Source of the DNA: JBGAPI01 sp044221335
GTDB lineage: Bacteria; Pseudomonadota; Gammaproteobacteria; Xanthomonadales; Ahniellaceae
Reading direction: 5' to 3'
Length of the DNA stretch: 64,000 nt
Assembly (NCBI GenBank): GCA_044221335.1
Contig: JBGAPI010000025.1
Location: forward strand, 1 to 64,000
The position numbers and the translations under genes are program-made. The notes below the pieces were generated by a model. It searched no databases. It worked only from the letters and a program-made list of their open reading frames with translations, and was not told where the DNA came from. Of this stretch, positions 14,442 through 24,500 are shown piece after piece. Position 1 is the first letter of the stretch, and each line of letters opens with the position of its first letter.

Positions 14442-14759
14442 CGCCACCTCCTCGATCGACCGCACCGCCGCCGGCCGCACGAACACCCGGGTATCGGGCG
14501 CCATCCGGAACACCAGCAGGCCCTGCAGCTCCTCCACCGGATCCGCCGCGTCGCCGCCGCAGAGGGTCACGCCCTCGTAGCGTCGGCCGTCGGCGAGGAC
14601 CAGGTTGAAGCGCGGCGAACGCCGGCCCGAGCGTGGCTGCTCGGACCCTCGCGGGTCCGAACCGGAATCCGACGCCGGCAGCACGCACCGCATCCAGATC
14701 CGGGCCGCGACCAGCGACGCCCACAGGGTCACCACCACGAACACAATCAACACGTTCAT
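14433..14759 (-). CDS. Small single-pass membrane protein of the Ro60 operon
   Basis: A 108-residue protein starting MNVLIVFVVVTLWASLVAARIW, one N-terminal membrane helix (about 2-22), followed by a Ser/Arg-rich linker and a compact beta-rich C-terminal part (FNLVLADGRRYEGVTLCGG, then LLVFRMAPDTRVFVRPAAVR). GGGA lies 9 to 12 bases before the ATG. The family is unknown to me. It sits between Ro60 and the Y RNA on the same strand. Its stop codon (TGA, 14433-14435) is inside the 5' arm of the Y RNA stem, so the mRNA and the RNA overlap by 9 bases and RNA maturation must cut the message end. A role in anchoring the Ro/Y complex is speculative. A longer open frame to 16229 is the antisense-type shadow of Ro60. 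Confidence 0.65.
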   Translation of the reverse strand: MNVLIVFVVVTLWASLVAARIWMRCVLPASDSGSDPRGSEQPRSGRRSPRFNLVLADGRRYEGVTLCGGDAADPVEELQGLLVFRMAPDTRVFVRPAAVRSIEEVAAA

Positions 14760-14802
14760 CTCACGTTCCCTTGCATGGCGTCCTGCCATGCCGTTTCGGC
14801 TG

Positions 14803-14830
14803 CGGCCGCGCCGCCCATTCGGCGCGGCCG
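14803..14830. other. GC-rich hairpin between Ro60 and the small membrane protein
   Basis: Perfect 11-bp arms CGGCCGCGCCG (14803-14813) and CGGCGCGGCCG (14820-14830) with a 6-nt loop. It follows the Ro60 stop in the minus-strand message by about 40 bases. No T tract follows on that strand, so it may stabilise or divide the message, not terminate it. Confidence 0.5.
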
Positions 14831-14872
14831 TGTTTCCTTCCTCGCGCCGATCCGCGGAACGCGACGCGTCCC

Positions 14873-16417
14873 TCACATCGGCACGTGCTCGATCTCCTCG
14901 ACCCAGTGCCCCGACCCCAGCCGCCCCTGGGCGAACGCGGCGGTCAGCTCGAACACGGCGTCGGAGAAGCCGCCGATGTTGAGGACGTCCGCACGCTCGG
15001 CCAGCTGCGTGTGGGTGTACGGCTGCAGGTCGATGCAGACCAGCTTCGCGTCCGGATTGCGCCGGCGCAGTTCGTTCCACAGGCGCTGGGTCTCGGTCGT
15101 CGCCCCTTGCCGCTGGTCGAGCCAGGACTGGTTGTCCGACACGATCACCGTCAGGTCCGGGGCGAACTCGCGCCGCAGCAGCTCCGCGAGCGGCGCGCTT
15201 ACCGCCGTGCCGCCGCCGAGCAGCCCGGCCAGCGCCTCGGTGGTCTCGAGCAGCGAGCGCGAGCGGCCCTGCCAGGACTGCACGCGATCGTTGAACGGCA
15301 GCACCACCGCGCCGCGGTTGACCGCCAGCATCGACGCCGCGAACAGAGCGGCGACGTCGACACAGCGCACCGCCGTCGTCGCGCCCCGGCGGTAGCCGGT
15401 GATCGGCGACGCCATCGAGCCCGAGACGTCGACCGCCACCGCGACCGAGCCCGCGATCCGCGGCACGTTCGCCACCGCGATCTCGAGCGCCTCGGCCAAG
15501 GCCTCGCGGATCTCCGCCGGCAGCCGGTCGGTCGCTCGCGCGGCCGCCAGCAGCTGATACGGAAACACCTTCGCGCGGCGCACCTCGGTCGGATCCGCCA
15601 GGCGCTTCGCCACTCGGCGCAGCATTCCGCGATCCTCGAACACCCCATGACGCGCGAAGGTATTGAGGTTCATCCGAAGCTGCGTCCAGGACGCCTGCTC
15701 GGCGATCCGGGTCCAGTGCGCCGTGGTCAGGTCCAGCGCGGTCAGCAGCTGGAACGGCACCGCCGGCACCGGCGCGGCCGGCGACTGCTTGAAGCACTCG
15801 AAGTCGACGATCGCCTGCGGCAGCTTCGCGACGTCCACCGGTCGGCCGATGAGATAGCCGAACAGTGCGGCGCGACGCTCGTCCTTGGCCTTCGGGTGGA
15901 CCATCCGGATCACATCCGCCAGCGACGGGCTTTGTCCGACCATCGCGCGGAGGATCTGCTCGTCCGTCGCGTCGACGAGCCAGCGCTGCACCAGCCGCTT
16001 CGGCAGCGAGCCCAGGCTCTTCCGGCCCACGCGACCCGAGCGCAGGATCTGCACGAAATTGCGCAACATCCTGCCGTCGTCGATCACGCGCCCGAACACC
16101 CGGACCAGCGCCTCGCCGTCGAAGGACGCGAGATAGGCCGCCAGCAGCGCCGGCAGGTCCTTCATCCGACCGTGACGGCGGGCATACAGCGCGGTCTTCG
16201 CGACGAACGCGGAGTCCACCGCGACGCACAGGTTGAGCACGGTATCGAGCTGCACCTCGGCGTCGGCGTAGTAGGTCGAGTTGAGACAGCCGGTCACGGC
16301 CAGCTGCGCCAGCGCATGGCGCGCCTCCAGCCGGTAGGCCTTGCCACCCGCCTCGTTGCGGACGTCGGCGCGCGGCGCCTGCCGATGAGCGGCGCTGAAC
16401 AGGTTGCGGTTGGCCAT
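14873..16417 (-). CDS. Ro60-like TROVE/vWA RNA-binding protein
   Basis: A 514-residue orthologue of Ro60/Rsr. The N-terminal TROVE module of helical repeats (about 1-325) starts with YRLEARHALAQLAVTGCLNSTYYA, a family signature, and would form the ring that binds Y RNA and the ends of misfolded RNA. The C-terminal von Willebrand A domain (about 326-514) has the metal site DVSGSM (330-335). Length matches Deinococcus Rsr and human Ro60. Start 16417 has AGGGG 8 bases upstream and is 52 bases from the sigma54-type promoter, so this is the first gene of the RNA-repair run. Ro60 with Y RNA directs exonucleases to structured RNA and is often linked to RtcB/RtcA. Confidence 0.95.
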   Translation of the reverse strand: MANRNLFSAAHRQAPRADVRNEAGGKAYRLEARHALAQLAVTGCLNSTYYADAEVQLDTVLNLCVAVDSAFVAKTALYARRHGRMKDLPALLAAYLASFDGEALVRVFGRVIDDGRMLRNFVQILRSGRVGRKSLGSLPKRLVQRWLVDATDEQILRAMVGQSPSLADVIRMVHPKAKDERRAALFGYLIGRPVDVAKLPQAIVDFECFKQSPAAPVPAVPFQLLTALDLTTAHWTRIAEQASWTQLRMNLNTFARHGVFEDRGMLRRVAKRLADPTEVRRAKVFPYQLLAAARATDRLPAEIREALAEALEIAVANVPRIAGSVAVAVDVSGSMASPITGYRRGATTAVRCVDVAALFAASMLAVNRGAVVLPFNDRVQSWQGRSRSLLETTEALAGLLGGGTAVSAPLAELLRREFAPDLTVIVSDNQSWLDQRQGATTETQRLWNELRRRNPDAKLVCIDLQPYTHTQLAERADVLNIGGFSDAVFELTAAFAQGRLGSGHWVEEIEHVPM

Positions 16418-16468
16418 GGCGCTATCCCCTCGGGGCGGTGGATGCGGCTGCATCCGATGCCGGACCTG

Positions 16469-16486
16469 TTCCAAGACTCGTGCCAA
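16469..16486 (-). promoter_or_regulatory. Sigma54 promoter of the RNA-repair run
   Basis: The minus strand reads TTGGCACGAGTCTTGGAA. The -24 part TTGGCACG is perfect for sigma54 and the -12 part TTGGA differs from TTGCA/T by one base. Spacing between GG and the -12 doublet is the required 10 bases. It lies 52 bases before the Ro60 start, opposite the divergent rtcR, whose product is a sigma54 activator. No other sigma54 site was noticed down to pnkp, suggesting one regulated transcription unit of about 10 kb. Confidence 0.8.
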
Positions 16487-16590
16487 GGCGACAGGAAATT
16501 CGTAACTCTATGATTTGAAACTACTTGATCGTCTTGCGTATCCAGAATCGCTCTTGCACGTTTTATACTTTGAGATCACAATTTATCCAC

Positions 16591-18231
16591 ATGGATATGT
16601 CGTCGAGCACGAAGATGGACAAGCCAAAGGTGGTGATCGGTTTCGTCGGCACGGTGCTCGACGCCGGCAGCGGCCCTGGCCGCTGGGAGAAATGGCGGCC
16701 GACCGTGAGCCTCGGCATGCACGAGGAGCTGCTGGTCGGACGCGTCGACCTGCTGCTCGACAACCGCAGCTTCGAGTCGCTCGGCCAGGTATTGACCGCC
16801 GATCTCGGCAAGGTGAGCCCCGAGACGACGGTGACGCTGCATCGCTTCAACGTCGCCGATCCCTGGGACTTCGAGCAGATGTACGCGGCGCTGCACGACT
16901 TCGCTCGGACCTATCCGTTCGACCCGGAGCGCGAGGACTACTACGTCCACATCACGACCGGCACCCATGTCGCGCAGATCTGCTGGTTCCTGCTGGTCGA
17001 GGCGCGCTTCATCCCGGCGATCCTGCTGCAGACCTCGCCACCGCGGAAGCAGCGCGAGGGCGATCCCGGCCGCTACACGCTGATCGACCTCGACCTCGCG
17101 CGCTACGACCGCATCGCCCAGCGCAACGCCGCCGAGCGGCGCGACATCGCGGAGTTCCTGAAGAGCGGCATCGCGACTAGGAGCCCGGCATTCAACCGGA
17201 TGATCGAGCAGATCGAGCGGGTCGCGGTGCGCTCGAAGGCGCCGATGCTGCTGCTTGGCCCCACCGGCGCCGGCAAGAGCAAGCTGGCGCGCAACCTGTT
17301 CGAGCTGAAGAAGCAGCGCCACGCGCTGCCCGGTCGCTTCGTCGAGGTCAACTGCGCGACGCTGCGCGGCGACGGCGCCGGCAGCGCGCTGTTCGGCCAC
17401 GTGCGCGGCGCCTACACCGGCGCGCAGGCCGAGCGCGTCGGCCTGCTGAAGAGCGCCGACCAGGGCCTGCTGTTCCTGGACGAGATCGGCGAACTCGGCC
17501 TCGACGAACAGGCGATGCTGCTGCGCGCGATCGAGGACAAGCGCTTCCCGCCGGTCGGCGGCGACAAGGAGGTGGCGAGCGACTTCCAACTGCTCGCCGG
17601 CACCAACCAGGATCTCGCCGTCGCGGTCGCGGAGGGGCGCTTCCGCGACGACCTGTTCGCGCGTCTCAACCTGTGGACCTTCTACCTGCCCGGCCTGAAG
17701 GAACGCAGCGAGGACATCGAGCCCAACCTCGACTACGAACTGGAGCGCTACGCCCGCAGTCACGGCGAGCGGGTCGCCTTCAACAAGGAGGCGAAGTACG
17801 CCTACCTGCGCTTCGCCACCAGTGCCGAGGCGACCTGGCCGGGCAACTTCCGTGATCTCGGCGCCAGCGTGACCCGCCTCGCCACCCTGTCCGACGCCGG
17901 CCGCATCACGGTGCCGCTGGTCGAGGAGGAGATCGGCCGGCTGCGCCGGTTGTGGTCGGCCGGCGCGCCCGCCGCCGGCGAGCGCTCGGATGACACGCTG
18001 CTGACCGAACTCCTGGGCGAGGCGGCGGTCGCGGCGATCGATCGCTTCGACCGCGTGCAGCTCGCGGAGACGGTCCGCATCTGCCGCGCCAGCCGCACGC
18101 TGTCCGACGCCGGCCGCGCCCTGTTCCAGGCCAGCCGCCTGCGCAAATCCAGCAGCAACGACGCGCATCGGCTGAAGCGCTACCTCGCGGGATTCGGGCT
18201 GGAGTTCGCGGCCATCACCCTGCGGCCGTAG
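16591..18231 (+). CDS. rtcR: Sigma54-dependent activator RtcR (CARF + AAA+)
   Basis: A 546-residue bacterial enhancer-binding protein. The N-terminal CARF-type sensor (about 1-190) starts KPKVVIGFVGTVLDAG, the RtcR signature. The AAA+ domain has Walker A GPTGAGKS (223-230), the sigma54-contact loop GAYTGA (273-278; Tyr for the usual Phe) and Walker B LLFLDEIGEL. The C-terminal region would bind DNA. RtcR proteins are held off by the CARF domain until a nucleotide or RNA-fragment ligand appears; in Salmonella damaged tRNA fragments act. Start 16591 is chosen, with ATG 16615 an equally good fit to the family N-terminus. Upstream is a 90-bp AT-rich stretch with TATACT at 16564-16569 but no clear -35. 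It is divergent from Ro60. Confidence 0.95.
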   Translation: MDMSSSTKMDKPKVVIGFVGTVLDAGSGPGRWEKWRPTVSLGMHEELLVGRVDLLLDNRSFESLGQVLTADLGKVSPETTVTLHRFNVADPWDFEQMYAALHDFARTYPFDPEREDYYVHITTGTHVAQICWFLLVEARFIPAILLQTSPPRKQREGDPGRYTLIDLDLARYDRIAQRNAAERRDIAEFLKSGIATRSPAFNRMIEQIERVAVRSKAPMLLLGPTGAGKSKLARNLFELKKQRHALPGRFVEVNCATLRGDGAGSALFGHVRGAYTGAQAERVGLLKSADQGLLFLDEIGELGLDEQAMLLRAIEDKRFPPVGGDKEVASDFQLLAGTNQDLAVAVAEGRFRDDLFARLNLWTFYLPGLKERSEDIEPNLDYELERYARSHGERVAFNKEAKYAYLRFATSAEATWPGNFRDLGASVTRLATLSDAGRITVPLVEEEIGRLRRLWSAGAPAAGERSDDTLLTELLGEAAVAAIDRFDRVQLAETVRICRASRTLSDAGRALFQASRLRKSSSNDAHRLKRYLAGFGLEFAAITLRP

Positions 18232-18540
18232 GTCTGGCGCGAGCCCCGCGCCGGAAGGGGAGCGGCATTCGGAGATTCCTCGCCCCGACGCGTCTGATCC
18301 CCGCCGCCCTGCTGCCGGGATCCTTCACGTGCTGTTGACCAACGCCCCTGAACCTGAACGCTCGCCTACCGCGATTCGATCGCAATGGCGAGCTGCATCA
18401 CACTTTGCAACAATGTTCACGGCGCCATGACGGTCACCTCGCGACCGTGGCCTCGCGCTTCGGAATGGACCCGACGCCCCGCCCGCGCCAACGCCGGCGG
18501 AACGTCGCCGCCGAAGACTCCACGACCCCGGAGAGTCACC

Positions 18541-21111
18541 ATGTTCGCGTCATCCCGCCTCACGTTTCGATTCGTGCTGGCTTGCGTCATCGCCACCCTG
18601 ATCGCCTCGCTGCTTGCTGCCAATTCCGCCCATGCGCAGACGGCGAACACCCTGGCCTATTTCGGCGGCGACGGCCAGGTCGCCCTGCCGTCGTCGGCGC
18701 TGCCCGCCAACATGCAGGTCGTGAACCAGGGCAGCGGCACGCTGTTCGTGCGCTTCACCATCACCGGCGACAGCACCGGCGGCGCGCTGCTCGGCAACGG
18801 CCAGAGCACCCACATCTATTCCCTCGGGACCGGCACCGTCGGCAACGAGAGCATGACCTTCGGTCCCGCCAACGGAGTGACCCAGGTCGCCGCCTGCCTC
18901 GGCGTGTTCAGTCCCTCGACCTTCGTGTTCAGCTGCACCAGCAACACGGTGAGCTTCACCCAGACCGCGCGAACCTTCGCGATCACCCAGGTGTCGCCCA
19001 GCGCCGACCCGACGACCGTCCTGCCGAACGCCACGCTGACGGTACAGGCCCGGGCCAGCTACAACGGCGCCGCGCCGCCGGGCGGATTCATCAGCGGCAG
19101 CGGTCTTACCTGGAGCATCGTCAGCGACAGCACCGGCGGCGCCCGGATCAACGGCGGCACCGCATCGGTGTTCGTCGCCTACGACAGCAGCGGCCTGACC
19201 AGCGTCTCCGTCCGCGTCGGCCCCAACACCGGCAGCGTGCAGCTCGCCGTGCGCGCCGACCCGGTCATCATCGGCAAGGCGACCAGCGCCAACCTGCCGC
19301 TGACCGAACCGATCACGCTCGCGGTCGCGCCGCCGGCGCCAGTGATCCTCGCCACCAACATCCAGAATGTCACTGCGAGCAGCGCGCTCCTGTCCGCCGC
19401 CGTGGATGACAAGAACATCACGACCATGGTCAGTTTTGGCCTGCGCACGGGCAGCGGTAGCGGCTCCTTCAGTACCGTCGGCACCGCGACGGCACAGGCC
19501 AGCAGTTCGACGCAGGTCGTCAGCACCACTGCGAATTCGCTCGCCTGCGGCACCAACTACCAGTATCAGGCCACCGCGAGCAACGCCAGCGGCAATGCGG
19601 TCTCCAGCATCACCACGTTCACCACCGCCGCCTGCCCGCAGACCGCGCCGACGGTGACCCTGACCTCGACGGGCAACCTTCGCAGCGGCCAGGACATCGT
19701 GTTCACCGCCGATGCGACCGGGGGCGCCGGCGGCTACACCTACTTCTGGGACTTCGACGGCGACGGCGCCACGGACCGCGTCGGCACGACCTCCACCCTC
19801 ACCGCGAACTTCGCCGGCATCAACTTCGGCACCCCGTCGGTCACGGTGCGCGATTCCGCCGGCGCGTCGACCCGCAAGACGCTGCCGCTCAACATCACCT
19901 CGCCGGCACTGTCGGTGACCACCAACGGCGCGGCCGTCCAGCTCTGCGGCGACGGTGACGGCGTCCCCGAGCCCGGCGAGCGCTGGCGCGTTCCGGTGCG
20001 CATCTCCAACGCCACCAGCGTCGCGGCCAGCGACGGCTACGCGATCTTCGCCGCGCAGGACCGGGTGGATGCCGCCAGCACCGAGGGCATCAACGGCAAG
20101 CTGCTGGTGGAGACGCCGACGATCGGCGTCGGCAACCTCGCGCCCGGCGCTTTCGTCGACAGCATGGTCGACGTGAAGCTGGCGTCCGACGCCTCCTGCG
20201 GCAGCACCTACAGCCTGCGCTTCCAGGGCGGCACCGACCTCAACGGCGCCGCCGGCAACGGCAGCACGCTGTTCAACTTCGTGACCCCGGTGACGGCGAC
20301 CTGCCAGGTCGCCACCAGCTGCGCGTCGCCCGCGCAGCAGTCGCTGTCGAAGGCGCAGGTGGTACCGCGCGAGGGCTTCTTCTTCAACTCCGCGCGCCCC
20401 GGCAACGGCCTGTCGATGAGCCTGATCCCGGTGGCGGGCGGCGACCTCGTCTATTCCGGCCTGTGGTTCACCGGCACGCCGGAGCACCTGCCGACCTGGT
20501 ATGCGCTGCAGGCGCCGATGCTCGGCAACGCCGCGGTGTCGCCGATCTACAAGTTCACCCAGGACCTCAGCTCGCCGACCTTCAAGGTCAATCGCAGCGT
20601 GGTCGGCAACGCGGTGGTCGCGATGCTCGGCTCGCAGCGCATCCTGCTGAACTGGCAGATGGGCGACAAGAGCGGCACCGAGCTGATGGACTACTACATC
20701 GGCGGCAACCTGCCGAATCCGAACCGCACCGGTGCCTGGTACAACATTCCGGAAGCCGGCTCCGGCCTGATGGTGCATCCCTACGTGCAGCCGGGCACCG
20801 GCACCCAGCGGGTGTTCGCGATGCACTTCATCTACGACAGCAACGGCCAGCCGCGCTGGACCTTCCTCGACGACACGCCGGGCAACGCCGCGGCCGGCAC
20901 CCAGGCGCAGACCTTCACCAGCGTGCATTGCCCGGGCTGCCCCTACCTTCCGGACTGGAGCAGTTTCCTCTCGACGGTGGGCACCGCGAAGCTCCTGTTC
21001 ACCGACCCCAGCAACGGCAGCTACAGCACCAGCATCAATCTGCCGTCGCCGCTGGCCGGCAGCTGGATGCGGACGGAACTGCCCCTGACGATCCTCACCA
21101 AGCCGCAGTGA
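18541..21111 (+). CDS. Large secreted multidomain protein (Fn3/PKD-like)
   Basis: An 856-residue exported protein with a signal peptide ending NSAHA (about residue 32). The body is a chain of beta-sandwich modules: an N-terminal domain with conserved Cys, an Ig-like region (about 150-260), a fibronectin-III-like module (about 275-360, ending YQYQATASNASGNAVSSITTF) and a PKD-like module (about 365-455, with YFWDFDGDG). The C-terminal half carries GFFFNSARPGNGLSMSLIP and related Trp-rich repeats (LVYSGLWFTG; TGAWYNIPEAGSGLMVHPY), a duplicated domain I recall from secreted proteins of Xanthomonadaceae. No enzyme motif is visible. Start 18541 precedes the signal peptide; the frame is open to 18385. 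The 309 bp before it, after rtcR, hold nothing I recognise. Confidence 0.75.
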   Translation: MFASSRLTFRFVLACVIATLIASLLAANSAHAQTANTLAYFGGDGQVALPSSALPANMQVVNQGSGTLFVRFTITGDSTGGALLGNGQSTHIYSLGTGTVGNESMTFGPANGVTQVAACLGVFSPSTFVFSCTSNTVSFTQTARTFAITQVSPSADPTTVLPNATLTVQARASYNGAAPPGGFISGSGLTWSIVSDSTGGARINGGTASVFVAYDSSGLTSVSVRVGPNTGSVQLAVRADPVIIGKATSANLPLTEPITLAVAPPAPVILATNIQNVTASSALLSAAVDDKNITTMVSFGLRTGSGSGSFSTVGTATAQASSSTQVVSTTANSLACGTNYQYQATASNASGNAVSSITTFTTAACPQTAPTVTLTSTGNLRSGQDIVFTADATGGAGGYTYFWDFDGDGATDRVGTTSTLTANFAGINFGTPSVTVRDSAGASTRKTLPLNITSPALSVTTNGAAVQLCGDGDGVPEPGERWRVPVRISNATSVAASDGYAIFAAQDRVDAASTEGINGKLLVETPTIGVGNLAPGAFVDSMVDVKLASDASCGSTYSLRFQGGTDLNGAAGNGSTLFNFVTPVTATCQVATSCASPAQQSLSKAQVVPREGFFFNSARPGNGLSMSLIPVAGGDLVYSGLWFTGTPEHLPTWYALQAPMLGNAAVSPIYKFTQDLSSPTFKVNRSVVGNAVVAMLGSQRILLNWQMGDKSGTELMDYYIGGNLPNPNRTGAWYNIPEAGSGLMVHPYVQPGTGTQRVFAMHFIYDSNGQPRWTFLDDTPGNAAAGTQAQTFTSVHCPGCPYLPDWSSFLSTVGTAKLLFTDPSNGSYSTSINLPSPLAGSWMRTELPLTILTKPQ

Positions 21112-21183
21112 GGACGACGCGGCGAGCGGCGTGACGCCGCGCGCTGTCGCCGGGGGCGGGGCCCTGGGCCCCGAGCCCGCACC

Positions 21184-22137
21184 TCAGGAAAAGAATGAGG
21201 TCATCGCGAAGCGCTCACCCGCGAGCAGGTCGGTGACTTCGTGCAGCAGGGTGCAGGAGAACAGCAGCGCCCCGCCGGCCGGCGCCTCGTAGTCGACGGT
21301 GCCGAATTCGGGGAAGCGCAGGCAGCCGCCGCGGTAGGCGCCGGTATTGAGGTTCAGCGTCATCGCGAAGCGGCGGTAGGCGACGTCCGGGCTGTCGTTG
21401 TCGCGGTGGGCGCGGAAATAGCCGGCGCCGGCCTGGTAGCGGATGATCTTGAACGGTTCGCGACGCTGCACCTGGAAAGCGAATGCGCGCTCGATGAAGG
21501 GCAGCACGCGGCGCTCGATCGCGCGATGCACGCGCGCTTCCAGATCGCGGTCCTGGATCACCGTCTCCTGGCGCATCTTCGTTCCCGGGTCGAGCTGGAA
21601 CGTCGGCTGGCCGTTCTCGAACACCAGAACGCCCGACGGGGTAGCGCCGACCGCGTGGAAGTGCGCGATCACGGCAGCGCAGAGCTCCGGATCGAGCACC
21701 CGCGGGATGCGCAGCACCGGCGCCATCCCCACGCTGCCCTGCGAGGGATCGGCCAGCAGTTCGCGAGTCGCGGCGAGCAGCCGCTCGGCCGCCTCCGCGG
21801 GGTCGCCGGCGACCGGCGTCACCCGCGCCAGCAGGCGCAGGTCGCGGTCGAACAGCAGCAGCGCGTCGTCGGCGCCGATGCCGAGCAGCGCGATCTCCGC
21901 GGGCCCGGCCACGAGGTGACGCTCGGCCGGGGCGGTGCCCGGTCGGGCGACGATCAGGACGTCCGCGTCGAGCTCGCCTGCGACTCCCGCCGCGAGCGCG
22001 ACCGCGGCGGTCCCGCACGCGAGCAGCAGGCGTCGGCCGCGGTGCCCGAGGTAGACGCTGTTGCGCTGCCCCTCGGCAGCCACCTTGAGCGGCGGCAGCG
22101 GATCGCCGATATCGAGACGCACGCCGCCGGCACTCAC
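21184..22137 (-). CDS. 2-oxoglutarate/Fe(II)-dependent prolyl-hydroxylase-like dioxygenase
   Basis: A 317-residue protein. The N-terminal half (about 1-140) resembles a peroxiredoxin/thioredoxin-like fold without its Cys (GDPLPPLKVAAEGQRNSVYL, LLLFDRDLRLLARV). The C-terminal half is a double-stranded beta helix oxygenase with the metal ligands of HRDND (His and Asp) and LLHEV (His), and a 2OG-binding Arg near the end in ERFAMTSFF. YQAGAGYFRAHRD is typical of prolyl 4-hydroxylase-like enzymes. It uses a GTG start at 22137, one base after the stop of the cystathionine beta-synthase gene, so the two are co-transcribed. Substrate unknown. Confidence 0.8.
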   Translation of the reverse strand: MSAGGVRLDIGDPLPPLKVAAEGQRNSVYLGHRGRRLLLACGTAAVALAAGVAGELDADVLIVARPGTAPAERHLVAGPAEIALLGIGADDALLLFDRDLRLLARVTPVAGDPAEAAERLLAATRELLADPSQGSVGMAPVLRIPRVLDPELCAAVIAHFHAVGATPSGVLVFENGQPTFQLDPGTKMRQETVIQDRDLEARVHRAIERRVLPFIERAFAFQVQRREPFKIIRYQAGAGYFRAHRDNDSPDVAYRRFAMTLNLNTGAYRGGCLRFPEFGTVDYEAPAGGALLFSCTLLHEVTDLLAGERFAMTSFFS

Positions 22138-22138
22138 C

Positions 22139-23509
<1,371 letters not shown>

Positions 23510-23691
23510 GGCGGGGGGTGGGGCACGACCCGGACGATCGCCGGATGCGATCGGGCGACGGGAATGCCGCGGCGGCGGGATCATAGCAGCGGGCTTCCCG
23601 CCCCCGACCTGACGTCGATCAACCCCGCCGGACCCCGATCGCCGTTAGGTTGCGGGTTATCATTGCGCATTGCCTGCCGCCGCCCGAACCG

Positions 23692-24303
23692 ATGGCTCAT
23701 CCTCCGACTCCATTACCGCCCGCCCCGCGACCGGGACGCACCCCGATCGACGAGCCGACCGACGTGCTGATCACCCGCATCCGCTCGGGCGAGACTCGCG
23801 CGCGCGACGATCTGCTCGCCCGCACGCTGCCGCTGCTGCGCAACTGGGCGCGCGGGCGGCTGCCGCACTACGCCCGCGACCTCAATGCAACCGAGGACCT
23901 GGTGCAGACCTCGGTGATGCGGGCGCTGGCCAACATCGACCACTTCGCGAGCGAAGGCCCGGGCAGCTTCCTCGCCTACCTGCGCCAGATCCTGCTGAAC
24001 CAGGTGCGCGACGAGGTCCGCCGGATCGGCCGACAGCCGGACTCCGAGGCGATCGACACCGAACTCGCCGACGACCAGGTCGCCTCGCCGATCGAGCTCG
24101 CCATCGGCCAGGAAAAGCTCGCCGCCTACGAGCGCGCGCTGGCCCAGCTCCCGGCCCGGCAGCAGAACCTGATCGTGATGCGGATCGAGTTCGGGATGAG
24201 CTATCCGGAAATCGCCGCCGAAGTCGGTGGCACCCCGGACGCCGCGCGGGTGATGGTCTCCAGAGCCTTGATCGAACTAGCGAAGCTGTCGGGCGACCCG
24301 TAG
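23692..24303 (+). CDS. ECF-type RNA polymerase sigma factor
   Basis: A 203-residue sigma-70 family protein with region 2 (about 40-105: LLRNWARGRLP, ATEDLVQTSVMRALANIDHF, FLAYLRQILLNQVRDEVRR) and region 4 (about 135-195: ALAQLPARQQNLIVMRIEFGMSYPEIAAEVGGTPDAARVMVSRALIELAKL). A Pro-rich N-terminal stretch of 20 residues precedes region 2. The start at 23692 is chosen over a TTG at 23650. No anti-sigma factor is next to it; instead a Ser/Thr kinase follows, so activity may be set by phosphorylation, as shown for some other kinase-linked ECF factors. Its stop codon TAG is the start of a palindromic repeat. Confidence 0.88.
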   Translation: MAHPPTPLPPAPRPGRTPIDEPTDVLITRIRSGETRARDDLLARTLPLLRNWARGRLPHYARDLNATEDLVQTSVMRALANIDHFASEGPGSFLAYLRQILLNQVRDEVRRIGRQPDSEAIDTELADDQVASPIELAIGQEKLAAYERALAQLPARQQNLIVMRIEFGMSYPEIAAEVGGTPDAARVMVSRALIELAKLSGDP

Positions 24304-24320
24304 GGCGGGCACTGCCCGCC
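24300..24320. repeat. TAGGGCGGGC palindromic repeat
   Basis: GTAGGGCGGGCACTGCCCGCC: a short palindrome whose TAG is the stop codon of the ECF sigma gene. The following 24321-24500 also contains one unit of the CATTGCGAGC repeat. Confidence 0.7.
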
Positions 24321-24402
24321 GATGCGAGGAGCATCCCTTCCGCGCCGGCCCCCCGATGGCGGATTCGCTCCCGAAACGGCGTTGTTGAATTCGAGAGTTG
24401 CG

Positions 24403-24443
24403 GTCATTGCGAGCGCAGCGAAGCAATCCAGCGCCTTCGCACG
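24403..24443. repeat. Single unit of CATTGCGAGC repeat
   Basis: One arm of the dispersed element seen as an inverted pair at 258-372: CATTGCGAGCGCAGCGAAGC then AATCCAGCGCC. The partner arm is missing here. Confidence 0.75.
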
Positions 24444-24500
24444 TCCTCAGGATTCCGAGCGGTGACGTGGATCGGGCCGGAATGAGTTGCGATATTTGCA

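Noticed and set aside
14433..16229. Open frame of 598 codons on the minus strand
   Set aside because: The part above 14759 overlaps Ro60 in another frame with low-complexity translation; only the last 108 codons look like a gene.
18385..18540. Upstream extension of the large secreted protein
   Set aside because: Starting at 18541 gives a clean signal peptide; the extension would bury it.
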